This document shows, one piece after another, positions 31,591 to 42,527 of a stretch of DNA of 64,000 nt. Numbering within the stretch: position 1 is the stretch's first letter; each line of letters opens with the position of its first letter. The stretch spans positions 1 through 64,000 of the forward strand of contig JAKTTT010000011.1 in assembly GCA_030581615.1 (NCBI GenBank), written 5' to 3'. The position numbers and the translations under genes were made by a program. The DNA comes from Alloascoidea africana (lineage: Eukaryota; Ascomycota; Alloascoideomycetes; Alloascoideales; Alloascoideaceae). The notes under the pieces were generated by a model. The model was not told the DNA's origin. It saw nothing but the letters and a program-made list of their open reading frames with translations, and did not search any database.

Positions 31591-34500
31591 ATGTCCCCTA
31601 ATGCAAATGATGCCAATATGAATAGTTCATATGCTACTACAGTTGTGGGGTCATTGTCTAAACAGGCTTCTCTCCAGGTACAATCCCCCATGACGACGCC
31701 AGCTATAAGTATGGACCTAGGTCACAGCCTGGGGAACGGCCATTCTAAGCTCCACCAAAACCTACACTCAACGTCCACGGTAGCCTCCATGGAGATCGAG
31801 GAGGACGATCCGGCATATGTCGTGAAGAAGGCAGGAAGACAGATATTTGGCATGGAGAACTTTGGAGCAACATGCTACTGCAATTCGATCCTCCAGTGTC
31901 TATACTATACCAAACCGCTTCGGGATAAGGTTCTTTCGTATCCCCACATCCGAGACTTTGAGAGGCGACCAAAAAAGTTGGAAGTGAAAGGAATAAAACA
32001 GCATATATTTGCTACCCCTTCTCTTCAAAAGAATCCCGGCTCCCCTCTTCCAAACCACGAACAAAACAGCGCTGTTGAGAAGAAGGAAAACACAAAACGG
32101 TCTTCATTTTTTGGACTGGTCGGGAACAAAGACAAGAAAGAAAAGCCAAACAAGTCTAGCAATATCACAGACAACGATGACATTGAGGTACAGCACGAAG
32201 AAGTGGCATCTACCAGTACTCCAAATGTGAATGCTTCAAGCGTAAATGGCAATGGGAACGCAAATTCACAAAAGGGCGCCCTGGGTGGAGGACCAGGAGT
32301 AACTGCGTCAACGACAACTGTAGGTTCAACTTTCCCGCCCACAAAGTCCGAATATCCCGGGTTACAAGATATAGCACTGGGTCCGAAAGTCCCAAACCAC
32401 AATACAATGATTGTAGGGATAACACAGGACCCGTTTGCATCTGTTGAAGCCAAAAAGAAGTCCGCGCTTCAAACCGGCCCAATCATTAATTTGGATTTCT
32501 CCATGCATTCCCAATATAACATGAATGAAAGCCTGTTTTCAGCACTTAAGGATGTTTTTGAGAGCATGGCAGAATCGAAATCGAGAACCGGTATAGTAAG
32601 TCCATCTAAACTGATCGACATTCTGAAAAGAGAAAATGAACTGTTTAGAAGTTCCATGCATCAGGATGCTCATGAGTTTTTGAACTTTTTGTTAAATGAC
32701 ATTATTGAAAGTATCGATTCCCACAACAGACAACTACAACTTGAAGATGGAGCGAAGAACGATGAGAATAACCAGAGGTGGCTTCACGAGCTCTTTGAAG
32801 GGTTGCTTACAAGTGAGACAAAATGTCTGACTTGTGAAACTACTTCCAGACGAGACGAGATGTTTCTTGACTTGTCAATAGATTTAGAGCAAAATGCGAG
32901 CGTCACAAGTTGTTTAAGACAGTTTAGTGCATCTGAAATGCTTTGCGAGAGGAACAAATTCTATTGTGACAAGTGTGGTGGTTTACAAGAAGCTGAAAAG
33001 AGGATGAAGATTAAGACGCTCCCAAAGATCCTCGCGTTACATTTGAAAAGGTTCAAATATACAGAGGACATGCAACGGAATGTCAAATTATTTCACAGGG
33101 TCGCGTACCCGACACTTTTGCGCCTTTTTAACACGGTTGACGAGGCTGAGGGACGGGATGCTTTGTATGAACTTTACGCTGTCGTCATCCATATTGGTGG
33201 GGGTCCTTATCATGGTCATTACGTGTCATTGGTTAAAACAGAAGAGTGTGGGTGGCTGTTATTTGACGATGAAGTTGTTGAGAGCGTAACACCCGAGTTT
33301 GTGATGAACTTTTTTGGAGATGAGAGCGGCTTGAGCAGCGCTTACGTTTTATTCTATCAGCAACTCGAGGAAACTGCACATCGCGATCATACATTGTTCC
33401 TCAATACACCTACTGATGCTACTTTGGTAAATGATAGTGAGAATTTTTTTGAGCTACATGATAATGATTCTACAAGTGTTGATGCCACATTGGATACGTC
33501 ACTAGAAAATGGAGCTGAGAAAAGCTACCCTGAAAATGTGCCTAGCATTTTGATAACAGACCCCCATAAGAAAGATGAATCAAAACCACAAGTCAACCAA
33601 AAAGTGAAAAATGGGAAGATATTAACCAAAGAAAAAGATGTGAAGAGCGGAGGATTATCGAGATTCAAATCTATCACAAGGACAATGTCCAAGGCTCGTC
33701 CCAAATCATCTAACCTTACGAGCATAGTCTCTTCCTCTGGCACTATGTTTTCCCAAAAGTCAAATTCTTCAGTACCTAGCAAAAGTCCTCCTAGTCCATC
33801 GTTGGTCTCTTCTGTTTCAGCCCCTATAACATCCTCCTCAAATTCACAAACCAAAGATGGATCTGAGAAAATTATGAATGGAAAAGAAGATAACAGAACT
33901 TCCTCAACAACTCAAAATGGAAAACTGGCACCAACATCTTCGTCACCTTTGGTGCTTACTCGCGATATCAAAGATTCAGAACCGAGCGATTTAGGCAACC
34001 AGAGCTTACACCCTGATCAAGCTGAAATCAAAGGGGAAACATTACCTGTGACCGGTCCACTCACACCAGCGGAAAGTGGAGATAGGCAGTCAAAAGACAC
34101 CAGTCGCACCACTCCCCACAGCTCTACCCCATCACAGTTACCCAGTACCAAATCAGATGAAAATGTATCCTATGGGGTTGGAAAAAATTCAAAGCTATCG
34201 GAACGTGGAACTACCTCTGTCGTGTCGAAGGCTAGCATACCAAAGAGGAGTAGTACCGTTGGACATGTGTGGGGTCATCGCGCGAGCGGCTCAACATCCT
34301 CAAGTGTGGATAAACACCGATCTACTGGATCTCCTTCCGGTAGCCCACCCCGTGAAGCTTCTGAAAACCTGATGAATGGACATGGCCACGGTAATGAACA
34401 TGGAAATGGACACAAGAGAGTCAAATCTTTTAACTTTCATCATCATTTTAGGTCTGCCAGTGGTTCCCTTTCGGAAGACTCTAAGAAGAAACATCATAAA

Positions 34501-34824
34501 GTACATATGAGACGGTCAAGTTCACATGGCTCTAATATGGCAACTCTAAGTAAAGGACAGAACGGAGACTCTGAACCGAACACATCTGCAGCACCAACCA
34601 AAGAAGGTAATAAAAAGATAGAGACAGATACTGGATTAAAGAAGAAAAGAGGAACATCTATTATTGGCTCACATCTAAAATTCTCAACAACTCCTAGCGA
34701 TGTGCCAGACGGTAATACCAGTTCCAATGTTAAGAAAAGTATGAACTCGAGTTTGGCTACAACCTCCAAGGTCAAAAGAAGAGTTTCATTTGGATTTAGG
34801 AAGAGTTGGTCAAGGAGTTCTTAA
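31591..34824 (+). CDS. Ubiquitin C-terminal hydrolase, Ubp9/Ubp13 type
   Basis: A 1077-residue USP-family cysteine deubiquitinase. The Cys box is MENFGATCYCNSILQCLY with catalytic Cys at about residue 95. The domain is split by a Lys/Ser-rich insert (about residues 130-290), resumes at LNLDFSMHSQY-like sequence and HQDAHEFLNFLLND, has a zinc-binding CLTC/CDKC pair, and closes with the His box GPYHGHYVSL (His about 543). The insert and order match yeast Ubp9/Ubp13. The C-terminal roughly 500 residues are Ser/Thr/Lys-rich and disordered-looking with no domain, much longer than in the yeast proteins. The chosen start is the first true ATG; an in-frame TTG nine bases upstream is not used. Confidence 0.87.
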   Translation: MSPNANDANMNSSYATTVVGSLSKQASLQVQSPMTTPAISMDLGHSLGNGHSKLHQNLHSTSTVASMEIEEDDPAYVVKKAGRQIFGMENFGATCYCNSILQCLYYTKPLRDKVLSYPHIRDFERRPKKLEVKGIKQHIFATPSLQKNPGSPLPNHEQNSAVEKKENTKRSSFFGLVGNKDKKEKPNKSSNITDNDDIEVQHEEVASTSTPNVNASSVNGNGNANSQKGALGGGPGVTASTTTVGSTFPPTKSEYPGLQDIALGPKVPNHNTMIVGITQDPFASVEAKKKSALQTGPIINLDFSMHSQYNMNESLFSALKDVFESMAESKSRTGIVSPSKLIDILKRENELFRSSMHQDAHEFLNFLLNDIIESIDSHNRQLQLEDGAKNDENNQRWLHELFEGLLTSETKCLTCETTSRRDEMFLDLSIDLEQNASVTSCLRQFSASEMLCERNKFYCDKCGGLQEAEKRMKIKTLPKILALHLKRFKYTEDMQRNVKLFHRVAYPTLLRLFNTVDEAEGRDALYELYAVVIHIGGGPYHGHYVSLVKTEECGWLLFDDEVVESVTPEFVMNFFGDESGLSSAYVLFYQQLEETAHRDHTLFLNTPTDATLVNDSENFFELHDNDSTSVDATLDTSLENGAEKSYPENVPSILITDPHKKDESKPQVNQKVKNGKILTKEKDVKSGGLSRFKSITRTMSKARPKSSNLTSIVSSSGTMFSQKSNSSVPSKSPPSPSLVSSVSAPITSSSNSQTKDGSEKIMNGKEDNRTSSTTQNGKLAPTSSSPLVLTRDIKDSEPSDLGNQSLHPDQAEIKGETLPVTGPLTPAESGDRQSKDTSRTTPHSSTPSQLPSTKSDENVSYGVGKNSKLSERGTTSVVSKASIPKRSSTVGHVWGHRASGSTSSSVDKHRSTGSPSGSPPREASENLMNGHGHGNEHGNGHKRVKSFNFHHHFRSASGSLSEDSKKKHHKVHMRRSSSHGSNMATLSKGQNGDSEPNTSAAPTKEGNKKIETDTGLKKKRGTSIIGSHLKFSTTPSDVPDGNTSSNVKKSMNSSLATTSKVKRRVSFGFRKSWSRSS

Positions 34825-36356
34825 ATGCTGCCAATTTGGATTCGTGGATATACAGATAAACCTTCTCAAGCAAAATAATGTAGAGTAGGTAAAGAGAAAT
34901 CAAAATCAAAAGTAAATACAATAGCATAGTTTAATGGGAAATAGTTTAAGGAATAATGAGAAAACAAACTCGTCACATACATACAGACTTTTTTGAGTAA
35001 CTCCATCGCTTCAATATTTTGGCCACATATAAGTTTGGGTGATTTAGTTTGTATGCCTGTTGTAGACGAAAAAAAGATAATCAGACTTTTATTTGCTTAT
35101 CCTCTTTTAAGTAAACACAAGCGCGGCTTTTGTAAATCAACTAACCTGAGACTACTGTTCACACGGTCTTTTGTATTCCCTATAAAACAATTTGGATTTT
35201 TGCAACATCCAGGCGTCAAATTAGTTTGGGGATAGTGGCCCAATCTACCGAAATAGCTATGTTCCGGGTTGTAGTGTGACTACTGAAAAGATCAAGCACT
35301 TTTGGGCTCCGTTTTCCTACCAGTTAAAGTGTATAACATAGAAGCTGCGCTTGTTTTAGTAAACGTTGTCCTATAATGTTTTGTTGATAATTTGTTCCTT
35401 TAGATACTTAATTAAAACGTCCCTCTCGTTTCTTTCTCATAAGAGAAGTTCCTACTTGAATGAAAGATGTAATCAACATTGAATTTGCTCAATTGATCAT
35501 GAAAATTTCAGGGAATACAAGTTGTGGGATTACTAAAGCAGAGGATACCAATGCTTTCTCAACTACAAAACAAGACTTACCGATTTGGTAAAGGCGAAAA
35601 AAACGCTGAAAGATTCCCAAGCTTTCTGACCGGTATTGTCAATAAGCTAACCTCTAACCAATTCGGAAATGATTTAAGCGCCAAAATCCTACTTCTATTT
35701 CCAGGCTAAAAGATCAGCGCTCAAATAGTCCATGACTATGTCAGATGAGTCTTCGAATCGTGTACTCCTCGGAATCTTAAAGACCAGAAATGTGTTATGC
35801 CAGATAATTAATAGACTGCAACTAGATACAAAATATGGGCATGGAAGATACCTGAAAAGAGAATGACTAAAAGGATAGTATAAGGAACAGTGAAAAAAAT
35901 GACTCCACAGGGCCTGGAAAGATATTGAGATTCACTGCCGAATTTCAAGCGAAGGGAAATGCAAATTACTAAAACCTATCACGTAAAAACTCTGCAAATG
36001 GATTGAAAAACTATTGTTCTTACTCCTCAGTTGTACCAAAAATGAGTTGGTGACCATACACACGTCTGAGATTCTAGGTTTCATCAATGGGCTCTAAGCT
36101 GGGTCCGGGACTGGCCGCTGTGCTTCTCAGGAATTGAGCATGACATAGCATCTCATGTTGAATAATTCTCACAAAAGAGCCATCTAACAAACAATAGGAG
36201 CCGCTTTGTATTATCCTTTGTTGAAGAAGAACATTGTGAGCTTGACAATTACAAACCCGAACATCCGGGTAATAACGCCATTATTTTCCTTATCGTATTA
36301 CATGAGAAGTATTTCTTCTAACAATAGATCCTCATAGTCAGCATCATGAACCAGTT
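34825..36356. other. 1.5-kb intergenic region
   Basis: AT-rich, with two small plus-strand ORFs (34993-35235, 35524-35709) that show no domain or typical codon pattern. No tRNA, LTR or repeat was seen. It holds the deubiquitinase 3' end and the promoter of the following gene. Confidence 0.45.
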
Positions 36357-37838
36357 ATGACGGAAAGAGTAGGCCTATTGTCTTTACCTGAAGAGGTCTT
36401 TGACATAATTCTTCAGCTACTCCAAGATGACGAGCAATCTATCAAATCAAAGGAGGGAAATGCCGATAAATCTAGTATTCTACAGTTATCCCTCGTTTGT
36501 GGCAGTATTAGAGAACAATTGGCCCATCGAATATTCCAGAGAATTACTTTCTCAAGGACTGAGATTGACAACAAAGATTTCTCCGTGAACTACTGGCGAG
36601 GAAATTACACTGAACGGGGAAACAAACTTATAGAAACAATTCAGCACTCACCGGATTATTTTACAAGATACACAAAGCAACTGGAAATCGTGGGAGACAT
36701 ACAAGCCCTTCAATGCCTTCATAGATTTCCCTCATTGGAGTCCCTGGCCTTACTTGGAGGACCAATGCGGGTACCGAACGAGGCCCTCCACCTTCCCATC
36801 CAAAAATCATCTTCCCGTTTGCATACGCTTTCATTTTCGTTAGGGGATGAGACCTCATTATCACTTTTAAAGAGAATTTTAGACCTGTCTTATGTCCAAG
36901 ATTTAACAGTATTTATCGATATTGCAGAGCTATTGATTTTGGCAACTGAAAACAAAAACGTATTCAAACCGTTAGAAGTCTTCTCCAAGGAATTTCCAAG
37001 TGTCAAGCGCTTACAGGTAATCACAAACGGATGCTCGTTTCCCTTTCAATGGGAGTCATTTTCACACCTACTTCTAGGACACTTGGAAAGCTTGGAATAC
37101 TTATCAACCAGAATAGTGAGATCTATTTGGTACAAAGAACCAAATTCGGAGATAGATACCCCCAGTTCTGGATTGAAAGGTTTCTTCAGCCAGATTTCGC
37201 AACTGAAAAATCTAAAGCACCTTCAAATTGATCTAAATGTTATTTTCCGGTTTACAGGAACAATAAACGATGTCTGTAGTGTAGCAAAGAGTGTTGAGGT
37301 GCTCGAGTTGGTAGAGCCTGCAATAATATGCCCTTTCAGCAGAGAACAAAATTTGAAATTTCAACAGTTCTTAAAACACTTCCCATCTGTGCATACTATT
37401 GTTTTGTATTACGGCTCGCATTCTGAAAATGTGACTTTTGATTTAGTCACTTACGGGCTGAAGGTTCTTTTAGATGGCTTGTTCTGTCCCTCCTTGAAAG
37501 AGGTAATTGTAGAGCAGACATGGAATGTCTTTGACGAGATACTGAGACATAGACTACTGGTGATTAATACTGATTTATGGATCGCATCTCCTCGATACAG
37601 AGTACCACACTTATTCAAGGTTCAGCATGGACTACTAATCACGGATGTTAATGCGTCAGAAAAGGAAAAGTACCAACTTTCAAATCTACATGACCTGTTT
37701 TGGAAACTAGAGACTCGACTGATTACAATCTCAAAGCTAGCGTTTACTCTTTCCAGCGAAGAATATGTATCTCAGAAGGAGAACATGCGCCGAAAGAGAC
37801 TTGATGAAAGATTAAAGAGACTAGGCGATAGCGGATAA
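36357..37838 (+). CDS. F-box-like protein with leucine-rich repeats
   Basis: A 493-residue protein. The N-terminal segment LLSLPEEVFDIILQLL (residues 7-22) followed by LQLSLVCGSIREQLAHRIFQRI resembles an F-box, the Skp1-binding module of SCF ubiquitin ligases. From about residue 110 onward, irregular Leu-rich units (FPSLESLALLGG, LHTLSFSLGD, FPSVKRLQV, LKNLKHLQID) look like a degenerate LRR fold that would pick substrates. The C-terminus is basic and helical (ENMRRKRLDERLKRLG). Target and ortholog are not recognised, and the F-box match is by pattern only. Confidence 0.62.
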   Translation: MTERVGLLSLPEEVFDIILQLLQDDEQSIKSKEGNADKSSILQLSLVCGSIREQLAHRIFQRITFSRTEIDNKDFSVNYWRGNYTERGNKLIETIQHSPDYFTRYTKQLEIVGDIQALQCLHRFPSLESLALLGGPMRVPNEALHLPIQKSSSRLHTLSFSLGDETSLSLLKRILDLSYVQDLTVFIDIAELLILATENKNVFKPLEVFSKEFPSVKRLQVITNGCSFPFQWESFSHLLLGHLESLEYLSTRIVRSIWYKEPNSEIDTPSSGLKGFFSQISQLKNLKHLQIDLNVIFRFTGTINDVCSVAKSVEVLELVEPAIICPFSREQNLKFQQFLKHFPSVHTIVLYYGSHSENVTFDLVTYGLKVLLDGLFCPSLKEVIVEQTWNVFDEILRHRLLVINTDLWIASPRYRVPHLFKVQHGLLITDVNASEKEKYQLSNLHDLFWKLETRLITISKLAFTLSSEEYVSQKENMRRKRLDERLKRLGDSG

Positions 37839-38213
37839 AATTTTCATGTTTTTTGTTTTTGCAAATGCTTTTTTTTTGTGTATAGTCAATTGGTTTTTGT
37901 TTTATTTCTATAGCACATTCACTATCAGATTCAGGGCCTACTAACCTGAATCTGGTTGGTAAGCTAATGAGACAGCATGTGATTTTGATCAGGATCCTTC
38001 CAAGCTTATTGGTGGAAGCTAGCTCATCGTGTAAGACTTTGAAAATAGGATCTTCCTTGTCCTACTTCTTTATGCCTAACAACGTGGAGGGATGTTTTCT
38101 CGAACGCAGACCTTTGGTGTTCCAAAACAGGGTAACCCCAACTCATCTTGGAAAAAAAAAATGTACGAAAAAAAGTCAAGAGACAAATACCTTGTTAACT
38201 GCTACTAAAGGAG
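37839..38213. other. Upstream region of KRI1
   Basis: 375 bp between tandem genes, with a T-rich 3' flank and A-rich sequence before the KRI1 ATG. Nothing else is recognised. Confidence 0.45.
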
Positions 38214-39965
38214 ATGGCCAGAAAGAAATCTGCCGCCAAAAAGGCCAGAGAGGCTGAAGCTAAACGCGCAGCTCTTGAAGCAGAAGTGAAAAAAGAAGAC
38301 AAAGTCCTTGACAACACTACAGATAATGCTCCAGACAAGAAGACTCAAGAGGATGTCAAGCCCATAGTTCAAAGCAGTCATGATTCGAGTAATAGCAGCG
38401 AAGAAAATGATTCTGGTGCTGGAGAGAGCTCTTCTGAGGATGAAGATGAGTACGGCGAATTGATAACAGAAGAAGTTGAACAAGGAATCGACAAGGTTTT
38501 GGAGGCAATAAGGAACAACGATACTTCTCTCTTCGACCCTAAAAAGCGGTTTTTTGAAGAGGCTGACGCTGCAACTAGCTCTATTTCTGTAAATCGTGGA
38601 CAAAAGCCAATGTTCTTGAAAGATTACCATCGGATGAATATATTGTCGGGAGCTGATAATGAGGAAGGAACAATCGATGGACAAAAGAGTTTTGTTACAC
38701 AGCAAAAGGAAGAACAAGAGAAGATTTTAGCTGAGATCAAAGGTCAATACGATGCTGATGAGGATGATGAAGATGAAGACGATTTTCTTCAGAAAAAGAA
38801 GGAAACACGACAAATAGAGCCACTTGCCTTACCTGATCCAGAAAAAAATGGCGAAGACTTTTTGAATGAGTTTGTTAAACAAAAGGCCTGGATTCCTCGA
38901 AAAGTTGATCCTAAAACTGGGGAGACTATAGTACCTACTTATAATGAACTTGTTGATGAAGTTGACGAAGACAACAATAATGAGGATGATGAAGATTTCG
39001 ATGATGCAGCAGATAAGTTTGAAGCAGCTTACAATTTTAGATATGAAGACCCAAATTCTGCTGATATTGTTTCTTATGCTCGTTCGCAAGCTACGCTAAG
39101 ACGATCACAGGCTGGAGGAAGGAAGAAGCAGAGAGATAAAAAGAGACAAGAAAAGCTAGAAGAAGAGGGAAAAAAGACAACTGAGTTTAACAAGCTGAAA
39201 AAGAAGAAAGTAAACGAGGTAACGGAGAAATTGAAGCAGATTAAAGAGGTTATTGGCGATGCTAAAATCGACGAAGAGCGGATAATGCAGGTGTTTGGAG
39301 ACCGACTAATTGACGGAGAATTTACTGATGCCGACTGGGATGCCAGAATGAACGAACTGTTTAACGATGACTTTTATGAGGCTGAAAGCGGCAAACCAAC
39401 TTGGGATATCAGCGATGACGAAGACGATGAAAAGCTTTCGGAAGATGATGCCGATGGCACGGAGGACACCAAGGCCAATGTGAGACTTGAAGATGTCGCA
39501 GAAGATGAGATGACCAATTCAAAGAAGGCGCAAAAGGAAGCAAAAGCAGAAAAGAAGAAAAAACAAAAAGAACATTCCACGTTGAAAGTAAAAGCCGAAA
39601 AAATAGTCGAAAAGCATGCTGACAAGCTCTATGAGGAAGTCGATAAAAAACATAAGGACGACAAAGTGGCTTTTAGGTATAGAGAAGTGTCTCCCGAAAC
39701 CTACGGACTTACGACGAGAGAAATCCTGACAGCTGATGATGGTCAACTGAATGAGTTTATCGGATTGAAAAAATTAGCGACATACAGGGATGCAGACAAG
39801 AAAAAGAAAGACAAAAGAAAGTATGCTAAAAAGAAGCGGTTAAGAGAATGGAGGAAAACTGTGTTTGAAAACAAAGATGGATTAGACGAATCCTTCAATC
39901 CTTTTGAACAAAAAGAATCATCCGACCAAAGATCTGGAGGTAGGAAGAAGAAAAGAAAGCATTGA
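38214..39965 (+). CDS. KRI1: Nucleolar 40S biogenesis protein Kri1
   Basis: A 583-residue, highly charged nucleolar protein needed for early pre-rRNA processing with Krr1. The conserved Kri1 blocks are YGELITEEVEQGIDKVLEAI with LFDPKKRFFEE and FLKDYHRMNILSG (residues about 80-140), KSFVTQQKEEQEKI, then the C-terminal domain FRYREVSPETYGLTTREILTADD and LNEFIGLKKLATYRD, ending in a Lys-rich tail (GGRKKKRKH). Acidic stretches alternate with basic coiled coils, as in the yeast protein (591 residues). The start ATG is followed by a basic cluster that would serve in nuclear import. Confidence 0.92.
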   Translation: MARKKSAAKKAREAEAKRAALEAEVKKEDKVLDNTTDNAPDKKTQEDVKPIVQSSHDSSNSSEENDSGAGESSSEDEDEYGELITEEVEQGIDKVLEAIRNNDTSLFDPKKRFFEEADAATSSISVNRGQKPMFLKDYHRMNILSGADNEEGTIDGQKSFVTQQKEEQEKILAEIKGQYDADEDDEDEDDFLQKKKETRQIEPLALPDPEKNGEDFLNEFVKQKAWIPRKVDPKTGETIVPTYNELVDEVDEDNNNEDDEDFDDAADKFEAAYNFRYEDPNSADIVSYARSQATLRRSQAGGRKKQRDKKRQEKLEEEGKKTTEFNKLKKKKVNEVTEKLKQIKEVIGDAKIDEERIMQVFGDRLIDGEFTDADWDARMNELFNDDFYEAESGKPTWDISDDEDDEKLSEDDADGTEDTKANVRLEDVAEDEMTNSKKAQKEAKAEKKKKQKEHSTLKVKAEKIVEKHADKLYEEVDKKHKDDKVAFRYREVSPETYGLTTREILTADDGQLNEFIGLKKLATYRDADKKKKDKRKYAKKKRLREWRKTVFENKDGLDESFNPFEQKESSDQRSGGRKKKRKH

Positions 39966-40231
39966 GGTTCCCTCTGAGATGATAAAACAAAAAAAGGTTT
40001 TCACAGTGGATGAACTTTTCATATTTTGTACATTGTGTTTTAAATAAAACTACTAGCTGATAGATTTGTCGAGTTTGTGCAATCTGAACAGACTAACACT
40101 AATTGTGCCATATCACAACGGGATGCCACATACAAAACATCCTTTCACCTAGTCATCGGTCTTCGCTGAGCAAAAATTCAATGCCCACTTTCAAGATATT
40201 CAGCCTTGGAGCAGATTACTGAAAAATTAGT

Positions 40232-40957
40232 ATGAAACAAATCGCAGTGGCCACTACAAAACACCTTCTAAGATTTTCAACTCGCACGGGCCCATTAAAC
40301 AAAGCTCCTGCGACGTATTCTATCCTTTCATCATTTTCGAGACGTCAGCATCTCAGCTCCAAGTCGACTGGAACAAGATGGAAGCAGAACAATGAAAACC
40401 TCTTCTGTCCTTTCTACAACAATTTGTCTCTTTCAAGGTTAAACTATCCGACTGGACGGCGTAGTTACTCAACTGCCAATGAAGGTAACAAGGGTCAAAC
40501 CAGCGCACAGATTAAAGGCGAGGCGCCATCATATTTGCTTGCCTTTACCTGCAAGAAATGTGAAACTCGATCAAGTCATAAGATTTCAAAGCAGGCTTAT
40601 CACAAAGGGACGATTCTGATTCAATGTCCAGGTTGCAAAGTGCGTCATTTGATTGCAGATCACCTCAAGATTTTTTCAGATACAAGCATTAATGTGGAAG
40701 ATATCTTGAAGGCCAAGGGTGAGAGTGTCAGCAGTGATCCCAATGATCTTGTTTTCGAGGAATTAAGCGAGGAGCTGAGAGAGGCCTTAAATTTACCATC
40801 AAATTTCAAAACCTTGATCAAAGAGCAACAGGAAGGTCAGGAATCCGAACAGGAGCTGCAACTGCCAGAGGGAAACCGGGGTGATGGAGATGATCATTCA
40901 CACTCACATTCTCATGGCGGTGGTAAATCCTGCTCTCACCCGCATTCTAAACAGTAA
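40232..40957 (+). CDS. ZIM17: Mitochondrial zinc-finger Hsp70 escort protein Zim17
   Basis: A 241-residue DNL-type zinc-finger protein that keeps mitochondrial Hsp70 (Ssc1) soluble in the matrix. The finger is [29 protein letters not shown]-type: two CxxC pairs (CKKC about residue 109-112, CPGC about 134-137) followed by RHLIADHL. The basic, Ser/Arg-rich N-terminal about 80 residues form a matrix presequence. The C-terminus is acidic, then His-rich ([19 protein letters not shown]), an unusual metal-binding-like tail absent from yeast Zim17 as I recall it. Yeast Zim17 is 174 residues, so this one is extended at both ends. Confidence 0.9.
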   Translation: MKQIAVATTKHLLRFSTRTGPLNKAPATYSILSSFSRRQHLSSKSTGTRWKQNNENLFCPFYNNLSLSRLNYPTGRRSYSTANEGNKGQTSAQIKGEAPSYLLAFTCKKCETRSSHKISKQAYHKGTILIQCPGCKVRHLIADHLKIFSDTSINVEDILKAKGESVSSDPNDLVFEELSEELREALNLPSNFKTLIKEQQEGQESEQELQLPEGNRGDGDDHSHSHSHGGGKSCSHPHSKQ

Positions 40958-41193
40958 AGTTAACCCAAATCGAATCCAAACTGGCGATGATGATGCTGTC
41001 GATGACTGCGATCGTTGTTTTGAAGTGAAATTTTATGTCCAACATATGCTACTAGCAGGTGACAGGTGTACATAGCTTCCCAAAGAAATTCAATTCCTAA
41101 TTGTAAATATCTATATTATACAGGTTAAAATTTGTTTTGTTTATCATATTCTGTTGATTTTGCTATTTGAGATTTGAATAGTAACATTTTGAA

Positions 41194-41748
41194 TTAGTAC
41201 CACGAGGGTGACCACAGTATCATATTGGGCCGGTAGTAATACATTGAGAATCTCGGAGACCAGCCTGTTCTCAATGCAGGATCGGGTAGTGGTTTTCCAG
41301 TAATACTGGTGACTTGACTAGAGTGTCGAGAAGAATGAGTATAGTTCCAGCGGTTTTCGAAAATCGAATAGGGACAGCACAAAGGCTCCTGAAGCTCAGA
41401 TCGCAAGTCCATTTCATTCATTGAATGCTCATGTAATGAATTTGTAGATGCTGTTGAGTAGGCAAGAGTGGAGCTGCTGCCGCTCGATATTGATGGGCGA
41501 GATTCATGAGGCCTTATTTCCGCAGTGGAGTTTATTTCATCCAGGATGCCATCAAGAGATTGAACTTGCACAAGCTTGTATCTGTCTTCAGACGGTGGAC
41601 ATCTGTACTGAACAGAGTTTCTTCTCTCTGGTAAAGCCTTTGTACTCCTCTGCCTTTGATGTTGTCTTTTCAGTGTAGAGGAATTGCTGACAGGACTCGG
41701 CGCATTCATTGTGCTTTGTGGCCCATGCATGGATTGGTTCCTCATCAT
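41194..41748 (-). CDS. Hypothetical Ser-rich protein, 184 residues
   Basis: I do not recognise this gene. The protein starts at the first ATG (41748). It is hydrophilic and Ser/Pro/Arg-rich in the first 110 residues (PSISSGSSSTLAYSTAST), then has an aromatic C-terminal section with RFSMYYYRPNMILWSP near the end. Upstream on the minus strand TTTGTCTTTCAG directly precedes the frame and looks like a 3' splice site with a pyrimidine tract, so a short upstream exon is possible, but no convincing donor was found. It is convergent with ZIM17. Confidence 0.5.
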   Translation of the reverse strand: MMRNQSMHGPQSTMNAPSPVSNSSTLKRQHQRQRSTKALPERRNSVQYRCPPSEDRYKLVQVQSLDGILDEINSTAEIRPHESRPSISSGSSSTLAYSTASTNSLHEHSMNEMDLRSELQEPLCCPYSIFENRWNYTHSSRHSSQVTSITGKPLPDPALRTGWSPRFSMYYYRPNMILWSPSWY

Positions 41749-42527
41749 TTCAAGTACTGAAAGACAAATCAAAAAGATTAAGAGAGAGTCTAGAGGGATG
41801 AAAAAGAGAGAAACAAAACAACTATAACGAAAAATATCAATCAGTTGTGCTAGCTGACCTCCAGGTGGGAGGTCATGACTTGTGTTTTCATAGAATGTGC
41901 AACTCCCACTATGTGACTATTTACTATAATGATTGATCGATCAATGATTGTGCCACACGCCTAGTTTTAAGTCACACGCATACACAAGATGTCATGCCGA
42001 AGGTGATCTACAATCCGATGGCAGCCAAACAAGTAAGACATGTACTGTACCAGGTCATGTGTCGAGGATCATGATGAAGATAATGGAGCTACAGAATGCC
42101 ATATTCCTCTTCGTGTTCGTCCTCTTATTATTGGCATTATTATTTGTATTATTTTGTTAATGCGTCCGATCAAATCTCAGAGTGCATTAATGAAAAGAAA
42201 ACGCGATCCAAGGGGTGCTCTCATCCTTCCAAAAGTGATTAGCTATCGATAGCAGGTTTTAAGGTTAGTTAGCCCCTGTAATTTCGAGCTTTCTATGCCA
42301 GCTGGCAGAAAACAAGTGCTAGGGTGAGGAAGTAGTACAACACAATGTTACAAACTGGCTAGTCATGTACTACTATATTTTTACTACGTTTGCATTGCAT
42401 TGTGATTTATTTCTTGTTTCATTCCGCGGCTAAATAACATTTCAAAACATGAATCAATTGAACGCTGTGATCAAAGCTTGAGCGTTGCCAAGATAGGGTT
42501 CGAGGTAATACGAACGGGACCCTTGAC
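41749..42527. other. Intergenic region with a possible small membrane-protein ORF
   Basis: 779 bp. The best candidate is 42040-42252 on the plus strand: 70 codons with a single hydrophobic helix (PLIIGIIICIILLM) followed by a basic tail and a run of T-ending codons that looks coding. The same bases in another frame also give a hydrophobic stretch, a known artefact of T-rich DNA, so it is not called as a gene. Confidence 0.3.

Noticed and set aside
38205-38717. 170-codon ORF antisense to KRI1
   Set aside because: It is the complement of Glu/Lys/Asp-rich codons, which often gives hydrophobic-looking antisense frames. No family match.
42040-42252. 70-codon ORF with one hydrophobic helix
   Set aside because: Two frames of the same T-rich DNA give hydrophobic stretches, and no start context, homolog or conserved motif supports a gene.
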